This document shows, piece after piece, positions 44,432-53,487 of a stretch of 64,000 bases of DNA (position 1 is the first letter of the stretch; every line of letters begins with the position of its first letter). The stretch covers positions 7,635 to 71,634 of the forward strand of contig JBLHMP010000005.1 in assembly GCA_047623555.1 (NCBI GenBank), written 5' to 3'. Origin of the DNA: NORP181 sp047623555. Lineage in GTDB: Bacteria; Pseudomonadota; Alphaproteobacteria; Rhodobacterales; Rhodobacteraceae. A program made the position numbers and the translations under genes. The notes beneath the pieces are model-generated. The model worked only from the letters and a program-made list of their open reading frames with translations. It had not been told where the DNA came from and searched no databases.

Positions 44432-46157
44432 TCGCCACTTTCAACGGATCGTCGCCATCCTCAAGTAGCACCTGATCTAACCCAACCTCAATTTTACGTC
44501 GAATTTTGTCCGGATCAGCCTCACCATCGGTGTCGTCAGGATCAATGAACGACAAGGCGCGCCGCCATTGAAATTCCGCCTCGCGTTTACGCCCAACGGC
44601 CCAGAACACGTCGCCCAGATGGTCGTTAACCACCGGATCAACCGCCATCAATGCACCGGCCTTTACCATTGGGCCCACCGCCTCTTCATAGCGGCCAAGC
44701 CGATAAAGCACCCAGCCCAGACTGTCGACGATAGGACCACTATCAGGGCGTGCGGCGACGGCGCGTTGGATCATATCCAGCGCTTCGTCGAGTTTTTCCT
44801 GACGTTCGACCAGTGTATAGCCCAGATAGTTCAGCACCTGAGGCTGATCGGGATTTAGGTCCAACGCCTTGCGAAAATCGGCCTCGGATTCGGCCCAATT
44901 GCCCAGGCGTTCATGTGCAATACCCCGCGCGTATAGCAGGAACCACTGCGATCTATCGCCCTCTTCGGTGAACTCAAGCGCCTTGTCATAGGCGGCGACG
45001 GCCCCGGTGTAATCCTCTTGCTGGCGTAACAAATCGCCCAAAGACGAATGCACGAGCGGCAAGGTCGGGTAATCCAATGTCAGCCGTTCCAGCACTTCGA
45101 TAGCAGCATCTGGCTTGGCCGCGCGGCGCAACGCCTCGGCCCGGCCCAGTTCTGCGGCGTGGCGATCTGCACTCGACTGCGGCACCTGTTTATAGGTCTG
45201 CACAGCCAGATCATACTGCCCCAGCGAATCCAGCAACTGGGCGCTCAGTAGCGTTGCCTCGATATGGCCAGGGCGCAAATATCCGGCGACACGGGCATAA
45301 ACCAACGTATATTCATCCGCTGCTTCGCCATTCAGCGCCGCCCCAATGGTAAAAAATACCTCGGCCATGCCATCCTGCACTGATGTCACTTGATCAAAAG
45401 GCGGGAGATCCCCTGCCGCCAGCCGGTCTGTCAATGCCGTCAGGCTGGGATCGAACTGCGAACTAAAACCGTCGGTCAGCATTTCCAGGGCATCGCTATC
45501 ACGCCCCAGTTGCGACAGAATTTGCGCCCGCGCCACAAGCCCCCGCCGTGTCAGCAGGCCCTGGCCATTGCTTTCATCAGCGAAAATTGCCTCGGCGCCT
45601 TCGAAATCACCAACCAGCGCCAAAGCCAGGGCTTTGTGGTACATCGCAAAGCCACGCAATCCGCTTTGTTCGGCGACCTTGTCAAATTCCTCAAGCGCCA
45701 GCGCCACCGACCCGTTGCCCATATGCGACCACGCCGCCACCAAGCCGTCGGCCAGATCACCGACGCCCTGACTTTCTCCTTCGCGATCCAACAAGCTATC
45801 GTATTTTTTATTCACTATTAGATCGGCAACAACCGCTATGTGGGCAATTTGACTGCGAATTCCCAGACTCTCCATCCGCGCGGCGACGGGTAAGGCCCGT
45901 TCCAGTCGGCCAAGGGCCAATTGCGAAAGCGTCACGTTCTCCATCAGGCTGTGATTGTTGATATCTTGCGCCAGTGCCAGCGAGTAATATCGCGCGGCTG
46001 CGACAAAATCACTGGCATAAACCGCATGTCGTCCGGCCAAATACGCACCAGAGCCAACCTCGGCCGATACCGTCGCGGGAACAGCCAAAGCAATTGCAAT
46101 TGCGGCATAGGCCGCGCGCGAGAATGTTGAAAACGCCACTATGTTCTGCCTCTTCAT
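44418..46157 (-). CDS. Exported TPR-repeat protein
   Basis: The 579-residue protein begins with a signal sequence (AAYAAIAIALAVPATVSA, cut near residue 34) and then consists of tetratricopeptide repeats. Clear units are GDLLRQQEDYTGAVAAYDKA, ESEADFRKALDLNPDQPQVL and LGRYEEAVGPMVKAGALM. I start at ATG 46157; the upstream extension lacks support. TPR proteins of this size with lipid-synthesis neighbours occur widely in alphaproteobacteria; a scaffold role in the periplasm is inferred. Confidence 0.85.
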   Translation of the reverse strand: MKRQNIVAFSTFSRAAYAAIAIALAVPATVSAEVGSGAYLAGRHAVYASDFVAAARYYSLALAQDINNHSLMENVTLSQLALGRLERALPVAARMESLGIRSQIAHIAVVADLIVNKKYDSLLDREGESQGVGDLADGLVAAWSHMGNGSVALALEEFDKVAEQSGLRGFAMYHKALALALVGDFEGAEAIFADESNGQGLLTRRGLVARAQILSQLGRDSDALEMLTDGFSSQFDPSLTALTDRLAAGDLPPFDQVTSVQDGMAEVFFTIGAALNGEAADEYTLVYARVAGYLRPGHIEATLLSAQLLDSLGQYDLAVQTYKQVPQSSADRHAAELGRAEALRRAAKPDAAIEVLERLTLDYPTLPLVHSSLGDLLRQQEDYTGAVAAYDKALEFTEEGDRSQWFLLYARGIAHERLGNWAESEADFRKALDLNPDQPQVLNYLGYTLVERQEKLDEALDMIQRAVAARPDSGPIVDSLGWVLYRLGRYEEAVGPMVKAGALMAVDPVVNDHLGDVFWAVGRKREAEFQWRRALSFIDPDDTDGEADPDKIRRKIEVGLDQVLLEDGDDPLKVANDDG

Positions 46158-46349
46158 TTGTGTTGCAGATACGCTAGGGCGTCTGACGCAAGGGTGCAAT
46201 GGCGCAACCATCACAGGCGCGCTATAGCGGTGTCATTTCGACTAGATAGCCCCGCAATTAGTCTGTCACCGTCCCAGATCACAGTATTTGAGATGTGTAA
46301 AAGATGTGTCGACTGGGGCTGTTACGTCCTTTGTCGACCGAATTGCCGT

Positions 46350-46377
46350 GCAAATTAGCCGGGCAAATTAGCCGGGC
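46350..46377. repeat. Tandem 14-bp duplication at the CHMI gene end
   Basis: GCAAATTAGCCGGG occurs twice in direct succession just after and across the stop of the minus-strand CHMI gene, duplicating the stop-codon region. It is a small local duplication without obvious function. Confidence 0.6.
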
Positions 46378-46715
46378 AAAACCCGCTTTTTATAGGCCTG
46401 TCGGTTCATATCGCGGATATCAACGCTGACGCTGGTCACATCAACCAGATACGTTTGCAGGGCCTCGCGCAGGATCACCGCAACATGTTCTTTTTGCGTG
46501 TCCGTGCGCCCATCCAGCAAGAATACCATCACATGCAGGAAACTATCGCCCTCATTCACCAGTCGATAATGATCATAAGGACGCGCACGCACCTTGATGT
46601 CGCAGGCTTGCATTACGCCGCTTGCAACGCCGCTGTCATAGACGATTTGCATGACGGTGTTGATATCAAAGCGGACCTCAATATCGCGTGAGTATTCGAT
46701 AACAAAATGAGGCAT
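46368..46715 (-). CDS. 5-carboxymethyl-2-hydroxymuconate isomerase-like tautomerase
   Basis: This 115-residue protein starts MPHFVIEYS, with Pro-2 as the likely catalytic base of the tautomerase superfamily, and matches CHMI (HpaF) in length. HpaF isomerises an intermediate of homoprotocatechuate breakdown, but no other hpa genes adjoin it, so its actual substrate is open. Confidence 0.8.
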   Translation of the reverse strand: MPHFVIEYSRDIEVRFDINTVMQIVYDSGVASGVMQACDIKVRARPYDHYRLVNEGDSFLHVMVFLLDGRTDTQKEHVAVILREALQTYLVDVTSVSVDIRDMNRQAYKKRVLPG

Positions 46716-46782
46716 GGCAGGGTGTCTTTCGCTAAATTTGTCCGGGTTTATATACCGGGTATCCCCCAGCTTTGCCGCAGCT

Positions 46783-47226
46783 TCAAGGTTTTACAAATTT
46801 GGCCCCACCCACCATGCGCACCGATGGGGCGGCTGCGGGTTCGACTTTGGTCAGCTTCATCCCCTGAACCATCGGAGCGGCTTTGAACGGGCGGTTCATT
46901 TCACATGCCACGCCGTCGCCATCCGCATCATTGCGCGCGTGATAGCCCAACCCGCCGCGATAGGCCGGGGCCAACCCAATTGATCGGGCCGCATCACAGT
47001 TTGCCCGCGCAATCAGATGTGCAAGCGCCTGTTCCGGCTCATAGGGGCTCGTGCGAATGTAGATCGACACGGCCACAGAAACGGCGAGGACCGGGATGCT
47101 GAGCAGCTTTAGCCCAATCCGCCACGGCGACAACGTCCGCGCACGCAGACCTGCGGCGCGCATTTGGCGCCGCGATGTAGGTTTTTCGTGGCGCAAAGAG
47201 CGCTTAAGGTCATCCAAATCTGACAT
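46783..47226 (-). CDS. Excalibur-domain membrane protein
   Basis: The 147-residue protein has a charged N-terminal tail, one membrane segment (LLSIPVLAVSVAVSIYI, about residues 41-57) and an external excalibur domain, ANCDAARSIG to NDADGDGVACE, with the D-x-D-x-D-G calcium-binding loop and two Cys. I start at ATG 47226. Role unknown; excalibur domains occur in surface proteins. Confidence 0.85.
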   Translation of the reverse strand: MSDLDDLKRSLRHEKPTSRRQMRAAGLRARTLSPWRIGLKLLSIPVLAVSVAVSIYIRTSPYEPEQALAHLIARANCDAARSIGLAPAYRGGLGYHARNDADGDGVACEMNRPFKAAPMVQGMKLTKVEPAAAPSVRMVGGAKFVKP

Positions 47227-47289
47227 GCAGACTGGATAACACGACATTGTGGCGCGCAAATGGCGAGCGATTGCCCGCCACTACCAGCC

Positions 47290-48942
47290 TTACATGTTCG
47301 GATAGTTCGGCCCGTCACCGCCCTGTGGAGTCACCCAGGTGATGTTCTGGCTGGGATCTTTGATATCACAGGTTTTGCAATGCACGCAGTTCTGAAAATT
47401 GATGATAAACCGTGGGTCTTTGCCCTCTTCCTCAACCACTTCGTACACGCCCGCCGGGCAATAGCGTTGTGCCGGTTCGGCGTATTCCGGCAGGTTCACC
47501 GAGATCGGAATGCTCGAGTCGGCCAGTTGCAGATGGCAGGGCTGGCTTTCTTCGTGGTTGGTTGCCGAGAAACTGACATTGGTCAGCCGATCAAACGACA
47601 ACGTGCCGTCAGGCCGGGGGTAATCAATAACCGGGTAATCCGCCGCCTTGCCCGTCGCCGCCGCGTCGGTTTTGCCATGTTTCATTGTGCCAAACAGCGA
47701 GAATTTGAAAATCGACTGGAACCACATGTCAAAGCCACCCGCAAACAGCGACGCCAGCAGGCCGAATTTGCTCCAGATTGGTTTAACGTTGCGCACCGGT
47801 TTCAGGTCTGCACCAATCGCGCCATTGCGGACTTCGTCCTCGTAATCTGTCAGCTCATCCTGGGCGCGGCCATCTTGGATAGCGGCATAGGCGGCCTCGG
47901 CTGCGGCCTTGCCGGACAGCATCGCGTTGTGGTTGCCCTTGATGCGCGGCACGTTGATCATGCCCACCGAACAGCCCAGCAATGCGCCGCCCGGAAATAC
48001 CATCTTGGGCATCGACTGATAGCCGCCTTCGGTCAATGCCCGCGCGCCGTAAGCCACGCGTTTGCCACCTTTAAGCAAGTCCGCAATCATCGGGTGATGT
48101 TTGAAGCGCTGGAATTCCATGTAAGGAAACAAATGCGGGTTGACATAGTTCAAATGCACAACAAACCCGACATAGACTTGATTGTTTTCAGTGTGATATA
48201 CAAACGATCCACCGCCAGCGTTGCCGCCCAGTGGCCACCCCATCGTGTGGGTAACAGTGCCTTCATGGTGCTTGGCAGGGTCAATTTCCCAGATTTCTTT
48301 CATGCCAAGACCGAATTTCTGCGGCGCTTTGCCGGCAGACAGGTCGTATTTGGCAATCACCTCCTTAGACAGTGAGCCGCGGACGCCTTCGGACAGGAAT
48401 ACGTATTTGCCCAGCAGTTCCATACCCAGTTCATAGTTGGCGCCGTGGCCACCATCGGCATCTTTACCAAACTCACCCGCAACCACGCCTTTGACTTCAC
48501 CGTTTTCACCATAAACCAGTTCTGAACAAGCCATGCCGGGGAAAATCTCAACACCTAGGTCTTCGGCTTGTTCGGCCATCCAGCGGCAGACATTGGCCAT
48601 AGACACAATATAGTTGCCATGATTGGATAACAGCGGTGGCAATGCCAGATTGGGAATACGCAGCTTGCCGGCTTCGCCGAGAATATAGAAATTGTCTTTC
48701 TCGACCTTAACGTTGATTGGCGCGCCTTTGGCCTTCCAATCCGGGATCAATGCGTCAAGCCCGCAAGGATCAAGAACCGCGCCCGACAATATATGCGCGC
48801 CAACCTCTGAGCCTTTTTCCAGCACAACAACCTGAATATCTGCATCCAGTTGTTTCAAACGAATGGCCGCCGATAGCCCTGCAGGACCGGCTCCGACGAT
48901 GACAACGTCGTATTCCATCATTTCGCGTTCAATCTCGGCCAT
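47290..48942 (-). CDS. Electron transfer flavoprotein-ubiquinone oxidoreductase
   Basis: The 550-residue protein has the FAD motif VVIVGAGPAGLSAAIRLK, GAHILSGAVLDP, and a C-terminal [4Fe-4S] region CVHCKTCDIKDPSQNITWV. It passes electrons from acyl-CoA dehydrogenases, through ETF, to ubiquinone; this includes the methylsuccinyl-CoA dehydrogenase of the ethylmalonyl-CoA pathway. GGAG precedes the ATG. The etfAB genes are not in the window. Confidence 0.95.
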   Translation of the reverse strand: MAEIEREMMEYDVVIVGAGPAGLSAAIRLKQLDADIQVVVLEKGSEVGAHILSGAVLDPCGLDALIPDWKAKGAPINVKVEKDNFYILGEAGKLRIPNLALPPLLSNHGNYIVSMANVCRWMAEQAEDLGVEIFPGMACSELVYGENGEVKGVVAGEFGKDADGGHGANYELGMELLGKYVFLSEGVRGSLSKEVIAKYDLSAGKAPQKFGLGMKEIWEIDPAKHHEGTVTHTMGWPLGGNAGGGSFVYHTENNQVYVGFVVHLNYVNPHLFPYMEFQRFKHHPMIADLLKGGKRVAYGARALTEGGYQSMPKMVFPGGALLGCSVGMINVPRIKGNHNAMLSGKAAAEAAYAAIQDGRAQDELTDYEDEVRNGAIGADLKPVRNVKPIWSKFGLLASLFAGGFDMWFQSIFKFSLFGTMKHGKTDAAATGKAADYPVIDYPRPDGTLSFDRLTNVSFSATNHEESQPCHLQLADSSIPISVNLPEYAEPAQRYCPAGVYEVVEEEGKDPRFIINFQNCVHCKTCDIKDPSQNITWVTPQGGDGPNYPNM

Positions 48943-49274
48943 TTCATCGCTCCTTGCGTTTGCTTGGATCGCCCGCTCGAGGGCGTAATATTTGACAACC
49001 CGAGCCCCGGGCGCAATAATCTTTCGCGCGTAAATACCTTTTCGCTGGCCCCAAGGTCAATCAAAACTCCACGTCACACCGATAATCAAAATCCCCACTG
49101 GTATTCTTAACTGTTGCCAGTGGCGAAAACCTGTCTTGCCCTGTGCCCTTTCGCAACATCTCACAATTGTGTCAGCCTAATTGGCTTTTGACGGCAAGCA
49201 GTCTAGGTTCCCTGAATGAGGGCGTTTGGCCACTGTTATCCAGACAAGTCCGAAACCGATCAACAAGAGACGAA
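48943..49274. other. 332-bp intergenic region between etfQO and nrtS
   Basis: This region separates divergent etfQO and nrtS and should hold both promoters. I see no gene, RNA or convincing repeat; a GCCAGTGGCG-type small dyad occurs near 49117, and the rest is featureless by eye. Confidence 0.5.
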
Positions 49275-49529
49275 ATGTTAATGTCTGACGTGAATTCAGC
49301 TGTATCCCACCCGCCTCTGAGCAAACTTATGTTTGGCGATGGCACGCCCAAAAAGGCGTTTTTTACCGCGCTGGTCGTGGGAACCATTCTGACACTTATT
49401 AACCACGGCGACCTAATCGTTCAGGGGCAAATGCCGCCATTGACCAAGGTGGCTCTCACATATTGCGTTCCGTTTTGTGTTACAATTTGGGGTGCTGTGA
49501 CCGGAAAGTTGTCCAAACTGAACAGCTAG
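49275..49529 (+). CDS. nrtS: NrtS-family nitrate/nitrite transporter
   Basis: The 84-residue protein (start ATG 49275 or 49281; AGAGA upstream) has two membrane segments, AFFTALVVGTILTLINHGD and LTYCVPFCVTIWGAV, joined by a short IVQGQMPPLTKVAL loop. This is the NrtS pattern, a small two-segment nitrate/nitrite transporter found in marine bacteria and cyanobacteria. It is followed 77 nt later by an adenylate cyclase gene on the same strand. Confidence 0.75.
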   Translation: MLMSDVNSAVSHPPLSKLMFGDGTPKKAFFTALVVGTILTLINHGDLIVQGQMPPLTKVALTYCVPFCVTIWGAVTGKLSKLNS

Positions 49530-49606
49530 CGCTGTACCGCCAAGCTTGCGCAATAATGCAAACACTGCCAAAAAGTCACATGCGAGAATAGCAAAGGCGT
49601 GATCAC

Positions 49607-50899
49607 ATGAATGCGGAACAATTTTTTAATCAAAAAAGCATCATTGATCTGAGTTTCTTCAATTTTCGCAACGCCATAACAGCGGCATATTTTGCCAATG
49701 ACGATCTGGAAATTCTGCGCGTTAATGAAAATTTCCGCTCGTTTTTCCCAATCCTTGGTAACGTTGTCAACGCACCTTTGCTGGACGTGCTTGAACAGCT
49801 TCGCATACCCGGCACGCAGATCGACACATTCATCGCAACATTAGAGACACAGGGGTCTGTCCTATTGCCCCATGTCGAAATTTCCGTAAACGGCGAGAAC
49901 CGGGTTTTTTCCCTGATGTCTGCCAAGACCCAAGATGACGGATTCAGCTATCTGAATGGGGTTCAGGGTCAGTTCGTTGATCGCACGGCAGAATGGCAGC
50001 TGAAACACGAGCGCGAGGAACTGCTCGAGCAGAAAATCAGAGACCAAGAGCTTATCGAGGAAAAAAGCCGCGAGCTAGAAAACCTTGCGACCCGACTGGC
50101 CCAATATCTTTCGCCACAAATATACAACAGCATTTTTTCTGAAACCGAAGATCAAAGCCACAAACACGCCCGAAAAAACCTGACTATTTTCTTTTCTGAT
50201 ATCGTCCAGTTCACCGATCTCAGCGACACGCTCGAACCTGAACGACTGGCGTTGGTCATCAACTCATATCTGTCGGAAATGAGCAGCATCGCCATTGATT
50301 GCGGTGGAACCATCGACAAATTCATCGGCGATGCGATTTTGGTGTTTTTTGGCGATCCAGAATCCGAGGGCGAAGCCGAAGACGCCCTCAGGTGTATAGA
50401 AATGGCCGTTCGCATGCGCAGCCGGATTGCCGAGCTGCAAAAATACTGGAAAAAAAATGGCGTCAATCGTGGCCTACGTGTGCGTATGGGCATTGCCACC
50501 GGATACTGCACAGTGGGCAATTTTGGGTCGGATTTGCGGTTGGATTACACAGTTCTGGGAAGCCCGGTCAACCTTGCGGCCAGATTGCAAAGCATAGCTG
50601 AACCCGACACCATTTTGGTTGACGAGAACACTCAGGTGCTGATCGAGGACAGTGTCGAAACCACCTTAGTTGGAGAAACAACACCCAAAGGTTTCGCCCG
50701 CAAGTTCAACTATTATCAGGTGTCCGATTTCAAATCGAAGTCTCACCGGCAAGACCGCCAGAAATTGTCTCACATGGGCAAACGTGTTGAGGTTAACGTC
50801 ATCGACAGCTCCGACATTCGCGCCGCCATCGAAGAGCTTCACCAAATTCAGCTAAATTTTGAAAAGCGATATGCGTTGGAAGAATCCGACTCGGACTAG
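49607..50899 (+). CDS. Class III adenylate cyclase with PAS-like N-terminal domain
   Basis: This 430-residue soluble protein has a PAS-like sensor region (about 15-125), a coiled-coil linker (EEKSRELENLATRLA, about 130-165) and a class III cyclase domain (about 185-370). It keeps metal residues in FFSDIVQFTDLSD and DKFIGDAILVFFGD; the Lys of DKFIGD and the Asp of LDYTVLG select adenine. NLAARL supplies the transition-state residues. It should make cAMP in response to a signal at the PAS part. It may be cotranscribed with nrtS. Confidence 0.88.
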   Translation: MNAEQFFNQKSIIDLSFFNFRNAITAAYFANDDLEILRVNENFRSFFPILGNVVNAPLLDVLEQLRIPGTQIDTFIATLETQGSVLLPHVEISVNGENRVFSLMSAKTQDDGFSYLNGVQGQFVDRTAEWQLKHEREELLEQKIRDQELIEEKSRELENLATRLAQYLSPQIYNSIFSETEDQSHKHARKNLTIFFSDIVQFTDLSDTLEPERLALVINSYLSEMSSIAIDCGGTIDKFIGDAILVFFGDPESEGEAEDALRCIEMAVRMRSRIAELQKYWKKNGVNRGLRVRMGIATGYCTVGNFGSDLRLDYTVLGSPVNLAARLQSIAEPDTILVDENTQVLIEDSVETTLVGETTPKGFARKFNYYQVSDFKSKSHRQDRQKLSHMGKRVEVNVIDSSDIRAAIEELHQIQLNFEKRYALEESDSD

Positions 50900-50912
50900 G
50901 GCCTGTTACAGC

Positions 50913-51365
50913 CTATTCTGGTCGATCCCCCATCAGATACCTTGGACCAGATCCTTTGGCCTGCGCCCGGTCGTCCCGATTGTACAACGCACATTTTGGC
51001 ATCGACAGACAGCCACAGCCGATACAGCCATCCAGATTATCGCGCAATGTCTGCAATGTTTGAATGCGCTGATCCAGTCGCGTGCGAAACGCCACGCTGA
51101 TCGCGGCCCAGTCGAGCGGCGTCGGTGTACGGCTCCCGGGCAACCGATCCAGCAGGTCGCGGATTTCTGGCAGGGTAAAGCCGAACTTCTGTGCGATGAT
51201 CACAAAACTCAACCGCCGCAGATCGGCTCGCTGAAACCGGCGTTGGCCACCCGCATTGCGCCACGGGCGGATCAGGCCTTGTGATTCATAATAGCGGATC
51301 GCCGAAACCGCCAACCCAGTGCGCCCGGCCAATGCGCCAATCGAAAGCCCGTCAGATACTGCCAT
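50913..51365 (-). CDS. soxR: Redox-sensitive transcriptional regulator SoxR
   Basis: The 150-residue MerR-family protein has an N-terminal winged helix (SIGALAGRTGLAVSAIRYYE) and a C-terminal CIGCGCLSMPKC motif, the [2Fe-2S] ligands of SoxR. Oxidation of the cluster by redox-cycling compounds switches on the target promoter. It is divergent from the VOC gene, whose promoter carries a SoxR-like box. Confidence 0.94.
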   Translation of the reverse strand: MAVSDGLSIGALAGRTGLAVSAIRYYESQGLIRPWRNAGGQRRFQRADLRRLSFVIIAQKFGFTLPEIRDLLDRLPGSRTPTPLDWAAISVAFRTRLDQRIQTLQTLRDNLDGCIGCGCLSMPKCALYNRDDRAQAKGSGPRYLMGDRPE

Positions 51366-51386
51366 TATCGCCCTTTGGAAAATACC

Positions 51387-51417
51387 TTGACCTAAAGTTA
51401 GGTTTGGAAATTAAGAT
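51387..51417 (+). promoter_or_regulatory. SoxR-type promoter with 19-bp spacer
   Basis: TTGACC (51387-51392), a 19-bp spacer and TAAGAT (51412-51417) form the overlong promoter typical of MerR/SoxR control. CCTAAAGTTAGG spans the -35 edge, matching about 12 of 18 positions of the E. coli sox box. It points to the VOC gene at 51454. Confidence 0.7.
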
Positions 51418-51453
51418 AGACCAAACATAACACGCAAGCAAAGGATTTCACCC

Positions 51454-51834
51454 ATGCCCGCAATTCTGGAACACGTTAATCTTACCGTCACCGATACCGA
51501 CGCTACCGCCGTCTGGATGTGTGATTTATTCGGCTGGCATGTGCGCTGGAAAGGCGACAGCATTCACGGCGGTCAAACCGTTCACGTCGGCAGCGACACC
51601 GACTATCTGGCGCTTTACACCCCACCCAACAGCCCTGCCAAAAGCCCCGAAAGCCATTTCACCGTTGGCGGGCTGAATCACATCGCGATCATCGTCGATG
51701 ATATCGCCGCTATGAAGCACAAAGTGATCGGTGCCGGGTTCACCCCCGGCAACTTTGGCGACTATGAGCCCGGCCAGCGGTTCTACTTCCGCGACCATGA
51801 TGGCATCGAATATGAGGTGGTTCAGTACGATTAA
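51454..51834 (+). CDS. VOC (glyoxalase/bleomycin resistance) family protein
   Basis: The 126-residue protein has two beta-alpha-beta modules, HVNLTVTDTDATAVWM and HIAIIVDDIAAMKHKV, ending in RDHDGIEYEVVQYD with the metal Glu. It is probably a metal-dependent detoxifying lyase or dioxygenase-like enzyme. It is the likely single SoxR target here, which hints at redox-cycler or quinone resistance. Confidence 0.88.
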   Translation: MPAILEHVNLTVTDTDATAVWMCDLFGWHVRWKGDSIHGGQTVHVGSDTDYLALYTPPNSPAKSPESHFTVGGLNHIAIIVDDIAAMKHKVIGAGFTPGNFGDYEPGQRFYFRDHDGIEYEVVQYD

Positions 51835-51977
51835 AGCGATTTAGGCCAGTTTCCGCGCGTGCCAATGCGCGGATGCTCTTGCATTCCACACCTGCTTTGG
51901 GTCAGGTAGCCTGTAACCCAACCGGTGACGCCAAGAATATTGGCGGGACACCTATTTTTGTGTGGATACAGGACCAA

Positions 51978-52448
51978 ATGGACAAAATTCCGATGACCGC
52001 AGGGGGGCACGCAGCCCTTGAGACAGAACTGAAACTGCTCAAAACCGTTGAACGCCCCAACATCATCAAAGCCATCGCCGAAGCTCGCGAACATGGCGAT
52101 CTGTCGGAAAATGCCGAATACCATTCTGCCCGCGAAAAACATTCGTTCATCGAAGGCCGCGTCAAAGAGATCGAGGCTGTGTTGTCCTATGCCGAAATCA
52201 TCAATCCGGCCAATCTTAGCGGAACGATCAAGTTTGGCGCCAAAGTGACGCTGGTGGACGAAGACACCGACGAAGAAAAGACCTGGCAGATTGTTGGCGA
52301 ACACGAGGCCAGCGTCGAAAAGGGTCTGCTCAACATCAAATCACCCATCGCCCGCGCCCTGATCGGCAAAGACGAAGGCGACAGCGTCGAGGTCCGCACC
52401 CCCGGTGGCCAACGGTCCTACGAAGTTCTAAAAATCGTCTATTCCTGA
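51978..52448 (+). CDS. greA: Transcription elongation factor GreA
   Basis: The 156-residue protein has the coiled-coil N-terminal domain with the acidic tip EHGDLSENAEYHSAREK, and the C-terminal FKBP-like SPIARALIGKDEGDSVEV. It rescues backtracked RNA polymerase. I begin at ATG 51978 with AGGA upstream; the longer open frame extends beyond the normal length. Confidence 0.96.
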   Translation: MDKIPMTAGGHAALETELKLLKTVERPNIIKAIAEAREHGDLSENAEYHSAREKHSFIEGRVKEIEAVLSYAEIINPANLSGTIKFGAKVTLVDEDTDEEKTWQIVGEHEASVEKGLLNIKSPIARALIGKDEGDSVEVRTPGGQRSYEVLKIVYS

Positions 52449-52461
52449 CGGAGCACCCCCT

Positions 52462-53475
52462 ATGTCCGGCCAATTGCCCGACCCAGATTCAGCCAACCCA
52501 ACGCCGCTTGGCATCTATGACCGGCCCGGACCGCAAACCATCAGCGGCATCGAAATTACGGCGCTGGTGCTGACGTTGATCTGGCTGGTTGGCTCTATCG
52601 TGTTTTTCGTCAAATCACCGGCGACCTTGGATGGCATGCAGTTTCTGGTCACCGCTCTGGTGATTTTCATGCCGGTTGCGATGATCTGGGTGGCCGCCAC
52701 GGCGACACGGTCCGCACGGATGATGCGCGAAGAAAGCCAGCGTTTGCAAACTGCTATTGACGCAATCCGCCAAGCCTATGTGGCACAACAGCAGCGTTCA
52801 ACCATTGGCCCAGAGCCCTCGGTCAGCAAAAAACTGGACGAAATTGCCGCGGCTGCGAAAAAGACCGAAACCACGCTCGCCACTTTTACGACGTCCCGCC
52901 GCGACGCCCAGCGTGCCACAATTGCGACGGTGCCTCCCGTGGCAACAAATGGTGGCGATCAGGGGTCACTGGAACTTGGCACTCAGGCCGAAGAGTTATC
53001 CCCGCCCCTGCCCGCCAAAGATTTCATCCGGGCACTGAACTTCCCGGAAACAGCCGAAGACGAAGCCGGTTTTGCCGCCCTGCGCCGTGCCCTGCGCGAT
53101 CGTAACACCTCGCAGCTGATTCAGGCGGCCCAGGATGTGCTGACGCTGCTGTCTCAGGACGGCATCTATATGGATGATTTGCGCCCCGACATGGCCCGCC
53201 CTGAAATCTGGCGTGCATTTGCCCAAGGCGCGCGTGGCCGAACGGTGGCAGCTTTGGGCGGTGTGCGGGATCGCTCGTCGCTGGCGCTGACCTCGGGCCG
53301 CATGAAACAAGACCCTATTTTTCGCGATGCCGCGCATCATTTTCTGCGCCGGTTTGACCAAACCTTTGCCGGTTTTGAGCCCGAGGCCAGCGATGCCGAC
53401 ATTTCCGCCCTTAGCAACACCCGCACAGCCCGCGCTTTTATGCTGCTGGGCCGGGTTGCTGGAACGTTTGACTAA
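52462..53475 (+). CDS. Membrane protein of unknown function
   Basis: This 337-residue protein has a short cytosolic head and two membrane segments (about 29-51 and 61-80), then a coiled-coil/charged middle and a C-terminal helical domain (about 185-335) with FAALRRALRDRNTSQLIQAA. I recall similar proteins in Rhodobacteraceae beside greA but no function. It follows greA by 13 nt and is convergent with trpB. Confidence 0.75.
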   Translation: MSGQLPDPDSANPTPLGIYDRPGPQTISGIEITALVLTLIWLVGSIVFFVKSPATLDGMQFLVTALVIFMPVAMIWVAATATRSARMMREESQRLQTAIDAIRQAYVAQQQRSTIGPEPSVSKKLDEIAAAAKKTETTLATFTTSRRDAQRATIATVPPVATNGGDQGSLELGTQAEELSPPLPAKDFIRALNFPETAEDEAGFAALRRALRDRNTSQLIQAAQDVLTLLSQDGIYMDDLRPDMARPEIWRAFAQGARGRTVAALGGVRDRSSLALTSGRMKQDPIFRDAAHHFLRRFDQTFAGFEPEASDADISALSNTRTARAFMLLGRVAGTFD

Positions 53476-53487
53476 GGTCCGCGAGCC

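Noticed and set aside
47260..48375. 371-residue plus-strand open frame
   Set aside because: It lies opposite ETF-QO, which has clear motifs; the antisense frame has no recognisable domain or ribosome site.
49598..49607. CGTGATCACA at the adenylate cyclase start codon as a third copy of the operator
   Set aside because: It is a single site overlapping the ATG without a partner palindrome; chance is a sufficient explanation.
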